Assembly: GCA_016720805.1 (NCBI GenBank)
Contig: JADKJZ010000008.1
Coordinates: 1-64,000 of the forward strand
Origin: Gemmatimonadota bacterium
GTDB taxonomy: Bacteria > Gemmatimonadota > Gemmatimonadetes > Gemmatimonadales > GWC2-71-9
DNA: 64,000 nt
Reading direction: 5' to 3'
Shown here: in pieces, positions 16,975 to 25,587 of the stretch
Layout of the letters: each line of letters begins with the position of its first letter
How positions within the stretch are numbered: the stretch's first letter is position 1
Made by a program: the position numbers and the translations under genes
The notes under the pieces: model-generated
The model's database searches: none
Seen by the model: the letters and a program-made list of their open reading frames with translations, nothing else
What the model was told of the DNA's origin: nothing

Positions 16975-17651
16975 CCGACGCGCTCCGGGTCGAGGACGTA
17001 CCCCGCCCCACGGACGGTGTGCAGCAGCGGACGATCGCCATCGCCATCGACCTTCCGGCGGAGCCGTGCGACGTAGACATCGATGATGTTCGAGAACGGG
17101 TCGTAGTTCTCGTCCCAGACCTTTGCCGCGATCCGGGCGCGGGAACAGACCTCGCCCGGATGCCTCGCGAGGAAGGCCAGCAGGGCAAACTCGGTCGTGG
17201 TGAGCTCGAGTGGACGATCCCCGCGCGCACCAGACTGCGTGGCCGGGTCGAGCCGGAGCGTGTCGATGGTGAGGAGGTCGGGGCGCACCGCCACCGCGCG
17301 GCGCCCCACGGCGCGAAGCCGCGCCAGCAATTCCTCCAGCGCGAACGGCTTGACCAGGTAATCATCGGCCCCGCTGTCGAGCCCCGCGATGCGGTCGTCG
17401 AGGGCGTCGCGCGCCGTGAGAATCAGCACCGGAGTGGGATCGCCCTGGGCGCGCAGTTCCTGCACCAGGGCGAGTCCCGGCCCATCGGGGAGGCCCAGGT
17501 CGAGCACGATCGCATCGTAGGGGTCAAGCCCGAGTTTGCGGCGCGCCTCGGCCAGGCTCCCCGCCACATCCACGGCATGGGCGTGGCCGCGCAGACCACG
17601 GGCCGTGGCATCGGCCAGCCGGCGCTCATCTTCGACCAGAAGGACTCGCAT
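16971..17651 (-). CDS. OmpR-family response regulator (CusR/CzcR-like)
   Basis: A 226-residue regulator. The receiver has acidic pair ED at 7-8, phospho-acceptor Asp51 in IVLDLGLPDGPG, Thr78 and Lys100 in LVKPF. The C-terminal winged helix includes LTTTEFALLAFLARHPGEVCSR, NIIDVYVARLRRKVD and LLHTVRGAGYVLDPE. Cognate kinase follows with a GTGA overlap. The start ATG has a TATTAA box 6 bases upstream, suggesting a leaderless message, and lies opposite to the efflux operon; a tandem ATTCATC repeat between them is the likely binding site. Confidence 0.94.
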   Translation of the reverse strand: MRVLLVEDERRLADATARGLRGHAHAVDVAGSLAEARRKLGLDPYDAIVLDLGLPDGPGLALVQELRAQGDPTPVLILTARDALDDRIAGLDSGADDYLVKPFALEELLARLRAVGRRAVAVRPDLLTIDTLRLDPATQSGARGDRPLELTTTEFALLAFLARHPGEVCSRARIAAKVWDENYDPFSNIIDVYVARLRRKVDGDGDRPLLHTVRGAGYVLDPERVG

Positions 17652-17657
17652 CCTGAA

Positions 17658-17663
17658 TTAATA
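17658..17663 (-). promoter_or_regulatory. -10 box for the response regulator gene
   Basis: Read on the minus strand, TATTAA lies 6 bases before the ATG at 17651, the same geometry as the other leaderless starts. The tandem ATTCATC repeat lies 13 to 30 bases upstream, where a -35 contact or activator would be. Confidence 0.45.
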
Positions 17664-17675
17664 GCGCCCTGCGGC

Positions 17676-17693
17676 ATTCATCGGGGATTCATC
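17676..17693. promoter_or_regulatory. Tandem ATTCATC repeat, candidate response-regulator site
   Basis: ATTCATC occurs at 17676-17682 and again at 17687-17693, an 11-bp period (one helical turn). OmpR/PhoB-type dimers bind such tandem direct repeats. The pair sits between the two divergent -10 boxes (17658-17663 minus, 17703-17708 plus) and overlaps the expected -35 of the efflux operon, so one site could control both (inference). Confidence 0.55.
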
Positions 17694-17702
17694 TCCGTGG
17701 CC

Positions 17703-17708
17703 TAGCTT
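17703..17708 (+). promoter_or_regulatory. -10 box for the efflux operon
   Basis: TAGCTT, 9 bases after the tandem ATTCATC repeat, would give a transcript starting near 17715, followed by GGAGGAG at 17725-17731 and the GTG start at 17738. No good TTGACA lies upstream, as expected for a promoter that needs an activator. Confidence 0.4.
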
Positions 17709-17737
17709 TGTCCCCCGTACTCACGGAGGAGTCACTC

Positions 17738-18964
17738 GTGCTGGTCCTTTTGCTCCCGATGCTGTGGCAGGACACCACCCGCCTCGACGCCAGTACGGCG
17801 CTTGCGCGGGCGCTCGAGCGGGCGCCGGTGGTTGCCGCCGTCGACGCCCGTACGCGTGCGGCCGACGCCATGCGCCGAGATGCGGCACGGCTGCGCAATC
17901 CGCAGCTGGGGATCTCGGCCGAGAACCTCGGGATGCAGCGGCAGGTCACCGGCAAGGATGGGCTCGCGGGGACCGAGGGGCAGATCACCCTCCAGACCGT
18001 ACTGCCGCTCGGTGGTGATCTCGGCGCGGCCCGACGTGCCGGTGCCGCCCACCTGGCCGTGGCCCAGTCCGACGGTGCCGCAACGTTGGCCGGCCTCAGC
18101 GGACAGCTGCTGGCCGCCATGGCTGCGCACGATGTCGGGCACCAATTGCTCAGCGAAGCGACGGCCGAGTCGGCAGCGCTCGACCGCTTCGCGACCTCAC
18201 TCACGGCGCGGGTCGCGGACGGCCGATCGCCCGCGGGAGAAGGGGCGCGCGTGCGCACCGAGGCGGTGATGGTGGCGTCGCAGCTCGCGCGTCGCCGGGC
18301 CGATCTGGCCGCTGCCGATGCCCAGCTCGCCGTGGCCCTCGGCCTCGCGCCGGAGACGCCCCTGCGGATCAGCCTGCCGGCGAGTTGTACCGCGCCATCG
18401 CCAAACGGTGTCGCCGTCGACGCGCAGCGCGCGGTGGCCCGGCGCACGCTCGCCGAGGCGCTCGCCGACCAGGCGGCCGCCCGCCGGGTGCCTGACCTGA
18501 TCCCGCAAGTCGGCTTCCGGCGCACGGCCGGCTTCAGTGGGGTACTGGTGGGACTCGCCTTCGATCTGCCGCTCTTCTCCTCCGGCAGCGCGTCGCTCGC
18601 GTCGGCCCGCGCCGAGGTCGATGCAGCGGCCGCCGAGGTCGCGCTCGCGACGCAGGAGTCCGCCGCCGCGATCGCCTCCGCGCGGCGCACCTTGCAGGAG
18701 CTCGACGCGGCCGGGGTGCGCTACGCGGCCGGCTGGGACGCAGACCTTTCGCAGGCCGTGACGGCCGCCGAGGCGCGCTGGCGCGAGGGGCAGGGAACGC
18801 TCGCAGAACTCTTTGATGCCCGGCGCGCGCGACTCGCGGCGCTGGAAGAACACGCCACCTGGCGCGGACGCCGGGTCGCCGCTCGCCTTGCCCTCGCCCG
18901 TGCACTCGGTCAGCCGTTGACCGCTGCCCTGCTGCTCGAAGACTGCCCTGGAGCGCCCCGATGA
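17738..18964 (+). CDS. czcC: Outer-membrane efflux channel, TolC/CzcC family
   Basis: A 408-residue protein starting with a short hydrophobic leader (VLVLLLPMLW). The body is Ala-rich, alpha-helical and duplicated, as in TolC-type channels: ALERAPVVAAVDARTRAADAMRRDAARLRNPQLGISAEN in the first half and the matching ASLASARAEVDAAAAEVALATQ in the second. GTG is chosen because GGAGGAG lies 7 to 8 bases ahead; an earlier TTG at 17708 has no such site. First gene of a three-gene resistance-nodulation-division efflux operon, overlapping the adaptor by ATGA. Confidence 0.87.
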   Translation: MLVLLLPMLWQDTTRLDASTALARALERAPVVAAVDARTRAADAMRRDAARLRNPQLGISAENLGMQRQVTGKDGLAGTEGQITLQTVLPLGGDLGAARRAGAAHLAVAQSDGAATLAGLSGQLLAAMAAHDVGHQLLSEATAESAALDRFATSLTARVADGRSPAGEGARVRTEAVMVASQLARRRADLAAADAQLAVALGLAPETPLRISLPASCTAPSPNGVAVDAQRAVARRTLAEALADQAAARRVPDLIPQVGFRRTAGFSGVLVGLAFDLPLFSSGSASLASARAEVDAAAAEVALATQESAAAIASARRTLQELDAAGVRYAAGWDADLSQAVTAAEARWREGQGTLAELFDARRARLAALEEHATWRGRRVAARLALARALGQPLTAALLLEDCPGAPR

Positions 18965-20061
18965 TCCGACGCCACCTGCCGTTCGTCCTGTTGATCGCCG
19001 CCGCCTGCGGCAAGGGCCCCGAGGCCGAGGCGCCAGCGCGGGCCCTCCCCGCGGGGACGGTGGAATACACGCCGGCGCAGATGGCGCAGGCCAAGCTGGG
19101 CTTCGACACCGTGCGCATCGCGTCGACGACGATTCCGATCGCGTTGCCGGGGACGCTCGATACCCCCGATCCGGAAACGGCGCATGTCGGCTCGATCGTC
19201 TCCGGCCGCATCGATCAGGTGATGGTGCTGCCAGGCGACCGGGTGCGCGCCGGGCAACCGCTGGTGAAGATTCACTCGCACGAGTTGGCCACCGCGCGCC
19301 GCGACCTCGAATCGGCCGAGGCCGCCTCCGCAGCGGCGAAGGCCGCACTCGATCGCTCCACCCGCCTGCTGGCGGCTGGCGCCGTCGCGCGGGAGGAAGT
19401 GGAACAGCGCAATGCCGTGTATCGCGCGGCCGAAGGTGAGCGGCAGCGTGCCGCCGAGCTGGTGTCGCATCTGCGCCCCGATGGCGACGAGGTCGTGATT
19501 GTCGCGCCGCGCGCCGGTGTGGTCTTCACGGTCGATGCCAAGCTCGGCGAGGCCGTGCTCGAGGGAGCGTCACTGGTGGAGCTCGGCGATGACGCGGCCC
19601 TCTGGGTCACCGCCTGGGTGCCCGAGGCGTCGCTCGGGTTGGTCAGCACGGCCAAGCAGGTGCGCGTCACCCTCGCCGCCTTCCCGGGCGACACCCTGCC
19701 CGGGCGCGTGGTGCGCACCGGCGGCCGTCTCGATGCCGCCCGCCGCGCCGTCGATATCCGCGTGGCCTTGGAGCGTCGCCCGGCCGGGCTTCGGCCGGGG
19801 ATGTTCGCCCTGGTGCACATCGCCGGCGGACAGCGCGTCGAGCGCGCCATTCTCCCGGCCGAAGCGGTGCAACGCGTCGGCGATGGCGTCGAGGTGTATG
19901 TCGTCGATGCGCCGAATCGGTTCCGTCGCTTTCCGGTGACCGATGCGGTGCTGCTCGGGGACGGCCGCGTCGCGGTGCTCGGGTTGAAGCCCGGCATGGT
20001 GGTGGTCGGGCGCGGCGCCTACTTCGTGCGGTCGTCCCTCGACGCCGAGGCGCCCGAATGA
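18961..20061 (+). CDS. czcB: Periplasmic adaptor lipoprotein of RND metal efflux (CzcB-like)
   Basis: A 366-residue membrane-fusion protein. The leader MIRRHLPFVLLIAAAC ends in a lipobox with Cys16, so it should be lipid-anchored. It has the split biotinyl-lipoyl halves (GSIVSGRIDQVMVLPGDRVRAGQPLVKIHS and VIVAPRAGVVFTVDAKLGEAVLEGASLVELG), an alpha hairpin with ARRDLESAEAASAAAKAALDRS between, and a beta-barrel plus membrane-proximal domain. No His-rich CzcB N-terminus is seen. It bridges the outer-membrane channel and the pump; ATGA overlaps on both sides. Confidence 0.92.
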   Translation: MIRRHLPFVLLIAAACGKGPEAEAPARALPAGTVEYTPAQMAQAKLGFDTVRIASTTIPIALPGTLDTPDPETAHVGSIVSGRIDQVMVLPGDRVRAGQPLVKIHSHELATARRDLESAEAASAAAKAALDRSTRLLAAGAVAREEVEQRNAVYRAAEGERQRAAELVSHLRPDGDEVVIVAPRAGVVFTVDAKLGEAVLEGASLVELGDDAALWVTAWVPEASLGLVSTAKQVRVTLAAFPGDTLPGRVVRTGGRLDAARRAVDIRVALERRPAGLRPGMFALVHIAGGQRVERAILPAEAVQRVGDGVEVYVVDAPNRFRRFPVTDAVLLGDGRVAVLGLKPGMVVVGRGAYFVRSSLDAEAPE

Positions 20062-23000
20062 TGATCGAGCGCCTGATCGACGTCGCCGTGCACAAGCGGG
20101 GCATCGTCCTCGGCGCGGTGGCCGTGCTGCTCAGCATCGGCGTCTGGGCGTTCGCCACGATTCCGTTCGAGGCGTTTCCCGACCTGACCGCCAACAGCGT
20201 CAGCATCATCACCGAGGCGCCGGGCCTCGCGCCGCAGGAAGTCGAGCAGCTGGTCACCTTCCCGATCGAGCGCGCCCTCCTCGGGCTGCCCGATGCCGAG
20301 GTGGTGCGCTCCACCACGAAGTTCGGCCTCTCGATCACGCAGGTCGTGTTCGACGACGGCGTCGACTCCTGGTTCGCGCGGCAGGTCGTCTCGCAACGGC
20401 TCGGCGATGTCGCGGCGCTGCTGCCCCCCGATGTCACGCCGCAACTCGGTCCGCCGTCGACGGCGATGGGCGAGGTCTTCCAGTACGTCCTCACGGCCAG
20501 CACGCCGGAGTGGGACCCGACCTCGCTCAAGACGCTCCAGGACTACACCATCGCGCCGCAGCTGCGGACGGTGCCGGGCGTGGCCGAGGTCAATTCGTGG
20601 GGCGGGCTCACCGAACGGATCGAGATCGTCGCCGATCCCGCCCGGCTGGCGACCGCCGGCCTCACGCTCGGCGACATCGAGCGCGCGGTGGCACGGGAGA
20701 ATCTCAACTTCGGTGGCGCCTCGATCGAGTCACGCCAGGAGCGCTTCGTGGTGCGCGGCCTCGGCCGCTTCACCCGGCCGGAACAGATCGCCGACATTCC
20801 GGTGACCGTGGCGGGGCAGACGCCGGTGCGCCTGGGCGATGTCGCCGAAGTGGTGCGCGGGGCGTTGCCGCGCGAGGGCGCCGTCAGCGCCGATGGCCGC
20901 GGCGAGGTCGTCTCGGGGATGGTCATCATGCGGAAGGGGGAGAATGCCCAGCGCGTGATGGCGGGCATCGCCGAGCGGATCCGTGCCGTGGAGGCGACGC
21001 TGCCCGCGGGCGTCGCGCTGGTGCCGTTCTACGATCAGACCGAACTCGTGAAGCGGACCACCCACACTGTCGAGAAGAACCTCCTCCTGGGCGGCGCGCT
21101 GGTCGTGGCGGTGCTCTGGCTCTTCCTCCGCAACACCGCCGCCGCGCTGATCGTGGCGGTGGTGATCCCGCTCTCGATGCTGTGGGCCTTCATCGCGATG
21201 CGGATCTTCGGCTTCTCCGCCAACCTGATGTCGCTCGGCGCCCTCGACTTCGGCCTGCTGGTCGACGGCTCCATCGTGCTGGTCGAGAACGTGATGCGAC
21301 GCGCCCACGGCCATGCCGACAAGGAGGGTGCGCCGGCGCGGATCCACGCCGCCGCGGTCGAAGTCGGCCGACCGATCGTCTTCGGCATCGCGATCATCAT
21401 CGCCGTCTATCTGCCGCTCTTCGCCCTCGAGGGCACCGAACGGAAGATGTTCGTCCCGATGGCGTTCACCGTGATGGCCGCGCTGATGGGATCGCTGCTG
21501 CTGGCGCTCACGCTGGTGCCGGCTGCGGCGCGCACCTTCCTCGCCACCGCCGTCGAGCCCGACTGGCCCGCCTTCGAGCGGTTGCGCGAGCGGTACCAGC
21601 GGCTGATCGCCAAGACGTTGGGCCGCGCGCCGATCATCATCAGTGCCGGTGTGGTTGCCACCGTGCTGGCCGTGGTGGCCATGAGCCGCCTCGGCAGCGA
21701 GTTCATGCCACGGCTCGACGAGGGCAGTGTGCTGGTGCAGTCGCGACGCCTGCCGGCCACCGCCTTGAGCGAAGGCGTCCGCTTCAGCGGCCTCATCGAG
21801 CGCGCGCTGGTCGCCCTCCCCGAGGTGCGCACCGTGGTCTCGAAGCTTGGCCGCCCCGATCTCGCCACCGAGGCGATGGGGAGTTACGAGTCGGACACCT
21901 ACGTCATCCTCACCGAGAAGGACTCGTGGCGGAAGGGGGGGAAGGTGGCGATCGTGCAGGCGATGGATTCCGTGCTGCGCGACATTCCCGGGCTTTCCGT
22001 GGCCTTCACGCAGCCGATCCAGATGCGGCTCGACGAGGCGGAGAGTGGCATCACGACCGACGTCGGCGTGCAGCTCTTCGGCAGCGACGCCGACACGCTG
22101 GCGATGCTCGGCGGCAAGATCGAGCGGCTGCTGGCCGGCGTCCCCGGTGCCGCCGATGTGAAGACCATCGCGGCCTCGCGCATGAAGCAGGTGACGGTCA
22201 CGCTCGATCGGGCGCGGATGGCACCGCTCGGCCTCTCCGCCGATGATGTCGCCATGGAAGTCGAGCGTGCGCTCGGGGCCAAGCAGGCCGGGGCCCTGAT
22301 CGACGGTGCCCGACGGATTCCGATCGCGGTGCGGCTGGCCGAGGCGAGCCGGATCGACCCGGAACGCCTGGCCGAGTTGCCGATCGCGCGTGGACGCGGC
22401 ACGGTGGTGCCGCTCGGTGCGGTGGCGGAGATCAAGGTGGTCGAGGCGCCGGAAGCGTTTGCGCACGAGGGCGGGCAACGCCTCGTCGTCGTGGGCGCGA
22501 ACATCCGCGGGCGCGATGTCGGCAGCTTCGTCGCCGATGCGGAGGCGAAGCTGGCGAGCACGATCCAGCTGCCGTCCGGCTATCGGACCGAATGGGGCGG
22601 GCAGTATCGACACCAGCAGTCGGCACTCGCGCGGCTCCGCGTGCTGGTCCCCGTCGCCATTCTGGCAATCTTCGGCCTGCTCTACATGGCGTTCGGCACC
22701 TGGCGCCACGCGGCGCTGATCATGTCGAACGTCCCGTTTGCGCTGGTGGGTGGCGTCGCCTCGCTCTGGTTGATGGGGCTCAACCTCTCGCTCTCGGCGT
22801 CAGTCGGCTTCATCGCGCTCTTCGGCATCGCGGTGCTCAATGGCGTGGTGATGGTCACCTCGATCAACGACCTGCTGCGCGAAGGAAAGACGCTGGCCGA
22901 TGCGCTGGTGATCGGCGCCGGCTCGCGGCTGCGCCCCGTCCTGATGACCGCCTTCGTCGCCGGCCTCGGCTTCGTGCCGATGGCGATCTCCACCTCGGCC

Positions 23001-23147
23001 GGTGCCGAACTGCAGCGCCCGCTCGCCACCGTGGTGATTGGTGGGCTGGTGACCTCAACGCTGCTGACGCTGGTGGTGTTGCCGACGTTGTACGGAGCGG
23101 TGGAGCGGTGGGTGAAGAAGCATCCGGGGGTGGTGATAGAAGACTGA
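20058..23147 (+). CDS. czcA: Heavy-metal RND efflux pump (CzcA/CusA family)
   Basis: A 1029-residue inner-membrane pump of full family length with 12 helices and two large periplasmic loops. The heavy-metal branch signature in helix 4 is DFGLLVDGSIVLVEN, with the proton-relay acidic residue; the first loop begins FEAFPDLTANSVSIITEAPGLAPQEVEQ as in CzcA. The helix-4 motif is of the CzcA (divalent Zn/Co/Cd) style rather than the Cu/Ag one, but ion choice is uncertain. It completes the operon; the stop TGA is followed at once by a heptamer repeat element. Confidence 0.94.
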   Translation: MMIERLIDVAVHKRGIVLGAVAVLLSIGVWAFATIPFEAFPDLTANSVSIITEAPGLAPQEVEQLVTFPIERALLGLPDAEVVRSTTKFGLSITQVVFDDGVDSWFARQVVSQRLGDVAALLPPDVTPQLGPPSTAMGEVFQYVLTASTPEWDPTSLKTLQDYTIAPQLRTVPGVAEVNSWGGLTERIEIVADPARLATAGLTLGDIERAVARENLNFGGASIESRQERFVVRGLGRFTRPEQIADIPVTVAGQTPVRLGDVAEVVRGALPREGAVSADGRGEVVSGMVIMRKGENAQRVMAGIAERIRAVEATLPAGVALVPFYDQTELVKRTTHTVEKNLLLGGALVVAVLWLFLRNTAAALIVAVVIPLSMLWAFIAMRIFGFSANLMSLGALDFGLLVDGSIVLVENVMRRAHGHADKEGAPARIHAAAVEVGRPIVFGIAIIIAVYLPLFALEGTERKMFVPMAFTVMAALMGSLLLALTLVPAAARTFLATAVEPDWPAFERLRERYQRLIAKTLGRAPIIISAGVVATVLAVVAMSRLGSEFMPRLDEGSVLVQSRRLPATALSEGVRFSGLIERALVALPEVRTVVSKLGRPDLATEAMGSYESDTYVILTEKDSWRKGGKVAIVQAMDSVLRDIPGLSVAFTQPIQMRLDEAESGITTDVGVQLFGSDADTLAMLGGKIERLLAGVPGAADVKTIAASRMKQVTVTLDRARMAPLGLSADDVAMEVERALGAKQAGALIDGARRIPIAVRLAEASRIDPERLAELPIARGRGTVVPLGAVAEIKVVEAPEAFAHEGGQRLVVVGANIRGRDVGSFVADAEAKLASTIQLPSGYRTEWGGQYRHQQSALARLRVLVPVAILAIFGLLYMAFGTWRHAALIMSNVPFALVGGVASLWLMGLNLSLSASVGFIALFGIAVLNGVVMVTSINDLLREGKTLADALVIGAGSRLRPVLMTAFVAGLGFVPMAISTSAGAELQRPLATVVIGGLVTSTLLTLVVLPTLYGAVERWVKKHPGVVIED

Positions 23148-23284
23148 CGGCGAACGGCGAACAGCGAACAGCCTTGGTGAAACGTGAAACGTGAAACGGA
23201 GCTTGCCGTACGGCTCCCGTTTCACGTTTGACCTTTAACCTGATCGTGCTGTTCGCCGTTCGCTGTTCGCTGTTCGCCGTTACG
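23148..23284. repeat. Heptamer palindrome between convergent czcA and dacB
   Basis: Left arm in 7-bp phase: CGGCGAA-type units ACGGCGA, ACGGCGA, ACAGCGA, ACAGCCT, then TGGTGAA, ACGTGAA, ACGTGAA. Right arm: TTCACGT, TTGACCT, then CTGTTCG, CCGTTCG, CTGTTCG, CTGTTCG, CCGTTAC, complementary to the left arm in the same order. It fills the whole gap between the two convergent genes and contains the dacB TAA. A long hairpin is possible, so it may act as a bidirectional terminator; no U-tract is evident. Confidence 0.88.
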
Positions 23285-24728
23285 GCCCACCCACGCCCGT
23301 CGGCTCGTCCACCGGCAGCACCACACCGTTGGCGCCGAGGGTGCGGAAGAGCTTCCACTGGGCCTGGCGGGCGGCGCCGGGGTTCCGGCCGTTGTACATC
23401 GCGGCGATGAGCAGCGTGCCCTCGCTGCGACCGAGGTAGCCGACGAGCGTCGACACGTTGCCGAGGGTGCCGGTCTTGGCGTGTACCACGCCAGCCGCGG
23501 GGAGGCCGGTGCGGAGCGACTTCAGCGTGCCGCTGCCATTGGCCGGCAGCAGCTGGGCGAAGTTGCGACCGCCCGCGGTCTGCGGGAAGTTGGCGAGGTA
23601 GGTCGTGAAGACGATCGGCGAGATCCGGTCATGCTCGGAGAGGCCGCTGCCATCGAAGAGTTCGATGCCGCGGCTGATGCCGGTCACGGTCCGGATGTGC
23701 TGCATCAGGCGATCGGCCGCGCGCTCCGGCCCGCCACCCCAGAGGAGCATCAATTCGGCGCCGATGTTGAGCGAGCGAGTGTTGATCTCGTGCGCGATCG
23801 AGTCGAACGGCTGCGACACCACTTCGGCCAGCACCCGGCGCTCGCCGAAGCCGGGGGCGGAGATGGCCGAGGCCACCAGCCACTCGATGCCGGCCTGCTT
23901 GGTGGCGTACTGCCACGCCGCTTCGAGCACGGCGGTCGGATCGGTGGCCACGGCCTGATACCGACGCGCCCCGGCACGGCTGCCAATGGTGCCGCTGACC
24001 AGAAAACGGCCACCGGACTGCGGGGTGACGCGAATCTTGGCGCGGCTTCCGGCGACGGTCTTGACGGTGCTGGTTACCAGGGACGCCATTCCGGCAGGAG
24101 CGTCGGCGGCGATGATGGCGCGCGCACCGCTCCGCGCACCCGGCAGGACGGAAAATTCGACGAGGTTTTCGTTGAGGGTCACCGGGCCGACCATCGGGGC
24201 GTAGCTGCGGCCACGGTGGCGGGCGGCCCAGGCGGCGGGGAAGACACTCCGCGCCTCGCCGGCACCACTGGTGACGCTCAACGGACCGATCAGGCGGCGG
24301 ACCCCGATCGAGGCGAGCTGCTGGGCCAGGGCGGAGAGCGTCGGGCCGGTCCGGTCGCGCCGTTCCAGGGTCGGATCGCCATTCAATTCCAGTCCCCAGC
24401 GCCCTTCCCAGGTGCCGGTGGCCGGATTGACCCGGCCATCACCTACCACCCGGGTGGCCCGGCGCGCATCGGAACCAACCATCGTCCGTGCAAAACCCGT
24501 GGTCAACAACTTGACGGTCGAGGCGGGGATCAGCGGCTCTTCGGCGTTGATCGACCAGAGCACCTGCCCCGATTGGTCCGCCACGACCACGCCCCAAGTC
24601 CCCGGCGCGCTGCGCTTGGCACCGAGGTACCACGATTCCAGTCCCGGCGTCAGCGGGCCGCCGTCCTGCGCCCGGGCGACTGCCGGAACGGCAAGGAGGA
24701 GACAGAGGATCGTGGCGCGAGGGTTCAT
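23280..24728 (-). CDS. dacB: D-alanyl-D-alanine carboxypeptidase/endopeptidase (PBP4, peptidase S13)
   Basis: A 482-residue exported penicillin-binding protein. Signal peptide MNPRATILCLLLAVPAVARAQ; serine motif IPASTVKLLTTGFA (SxxK); DGSGLSEHDRISP in the second motif region; and HAKTGTLGNVSTLVGY with the KTG triad. Between the first motifs is the long insertion typical of class C PBP4. It trims peptide stems in the periplasm. The start ATG precedes a clear signal peptide; a longer in-frame extension to 24851 is rejected. The stop codon TAA is shared with the heptamer repeat. Confidence 0.92.
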   Translation of the reverse strand: MNPRATILCLLLAVPAVARAQDGGPLTPGLESWYLGAKRSAPGTWGVVVADQSGQVLWSINAEEPLIPASTVKLLTTGFARTMVGSDARRATRVVGDGRVNPATGTWEGRWGLELNGDPTLERRDRTGPTLSALAQQLASIGVRRLIGPLSVTSGAGEARSVFPAAWAARHRGRSYAPMVGPVTLNENLVEFSVLPGARSGARAIIAADAPAGMASLVTSTVKTVAGSRAKIRVTPQSGGRFLVSGTIGSRAGARRYQAVATDPTAVLEAAWQYATKQAGIEWLVASAISAPGFGERRVLAEVVSQPFDSIAHEINTRSLNIGAELMLLWGGGPERAADRLMQHIRTVTGISRGIELFDGSGLSEHDRISPIVFTTYLANFPQTAGGRNFAQLLPANGSGTLKSLRTGLPAAGVVHAKTGTLGNVSTLVGYLGRSEGTLLIAAMYNGRNPGAARQAQWKLFRTLGANGVVLPVDEPTGVGGP

Positions 24729-24910
24729 GAGGTCTCTAGGTCTGCAAGATGCGTGCGGTTTCCCGGTCAGGTACCGAGGTGAAACATCGAACGGTCGCTG
24801 AGTGGGGTGGTGCATCCAGATGCGCCGGGCGGGCGAACCGGGGGATACCAACGCGGCCTCGGCCTGACCGGCCCCGCGTCAGCATCTGACCCCCTACGCA
24901 GGAGTTCGTC

Positions 24911-25450
24911 ATGCAGTTCCGCAGCTCGTTCCGCCATGTCGCGGCCGCCGCCATCCTCGGCGCGGCCGTCGTCGCGCCGGCCCAGGCGCAGATGGATCAT
25001 TCGAAGATGGGGAAGGACATCGTCGCCACCGCCGTCGCGGCCGGCTCGTTCAAGACCCTCGCCACGCTGCTGACCGAGGCCGACCTGGTCACGACGCTGC
25101 AGGGCGCCGGGCCGTTCACCGTCTTCGCGCCGACCGATGCCGCCTTCGCGGCGATCCCGGCCGAGGCCGTCGCCAAGCTCCGCGCCGACAAGGCGGCACT
25201 GACCAAGGTCCTCACCTTCCACGTCATCGCCGGCAAGATCACCGCCGCCGACCTGGCCAAGATGGCCGACAAGGACGGCTACATCACCGCCAAGACCGTC
25301 TCAGGGCAGACCCTGAAGCTGCACCTGGCCGGCAAAGCCGTGCACGTGAACGTCGACAAGGGTGACAAGGCCGTCGCGAACGTCACCACCGCCGATGTCA
25401 TGGCGTCGAACGGGGTGATTCACGTGATTGACAAGGTGTTGATGCCGTAA
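24911..25450 (+). CDS. Secreted fasciclin-domain protein
   Basis: A 179-residue protein with signal peptide (MQFRSSFRHVAAAAILGAAVVAPAQAQ) and one fasciclin (FAS1) domain. Conserved FAS1 blocks are seen: FKTLATLLTEADLVTTLQGAGPFTVFAPTDAAFAAIP (H1 box), LTKVLTFHVIAGKI, and the final NGVIHVIDKVLMP (H2 box). Such domains mediate adhesion or matrix contacts. AGGAG lies 6 bases before the ATG. The 182-base divergent gap to dacB shows no promoter I can defend. A heptamer repeat begins 2 bases after the TAA. Confidence 0.92.
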   Translation: MQFRSSFRHVAAAAILGAAVVAPAQAQMDHSKMGKDIVATAVAAGSFKTLATLLTEADLVTTLQGAGPFTVFAPTDAAFAAIPAEAVAKLRADKAALTKVLTFHVIAGKITAADLAKMADKDGYITAKTVSGQTLKLHLAGKAVHVNVDKGDKAVANVTTADVMASNGVIHVIDKVLMP

Positions 25451-25452
25451 CG

Positions 25453-25587
25453 AGTCGTTAGTCGTTAGTCGTTAGTCGTTGGTCGTTGGTCGTTAGTCGT
25501 TGGTCGTTGGTCGTTCGTCGATAGGGTGCGTGGACTAGTCTCCAACCGTCACCCCTAATGACTAACGACCAACGACTAACGACTACT
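25453..25587. repeat. Heptamer palindrome, CGTTAGT type, between convergent genes
   Basis: Left arm repeats CGTTAGT, CGTTAGT, CGTTAGT, CGTTGGT, CGTTGGT and so on for about nine units; right arm has the complement GACTAACGACCAACGACTAA. The loop includes GGTGCGTGGACTAGTCTCCAACC. The right arm carries the TAG stop of the acyl-CoA dehydrogenase. Same unit as the element at 32446. Confidence 0.9.

Noticed and set aside
20730..22709. 659-codon minus-strand frame opposite czcA
   Set aside because: No protein-like features; the sense frame has the full RND pump.
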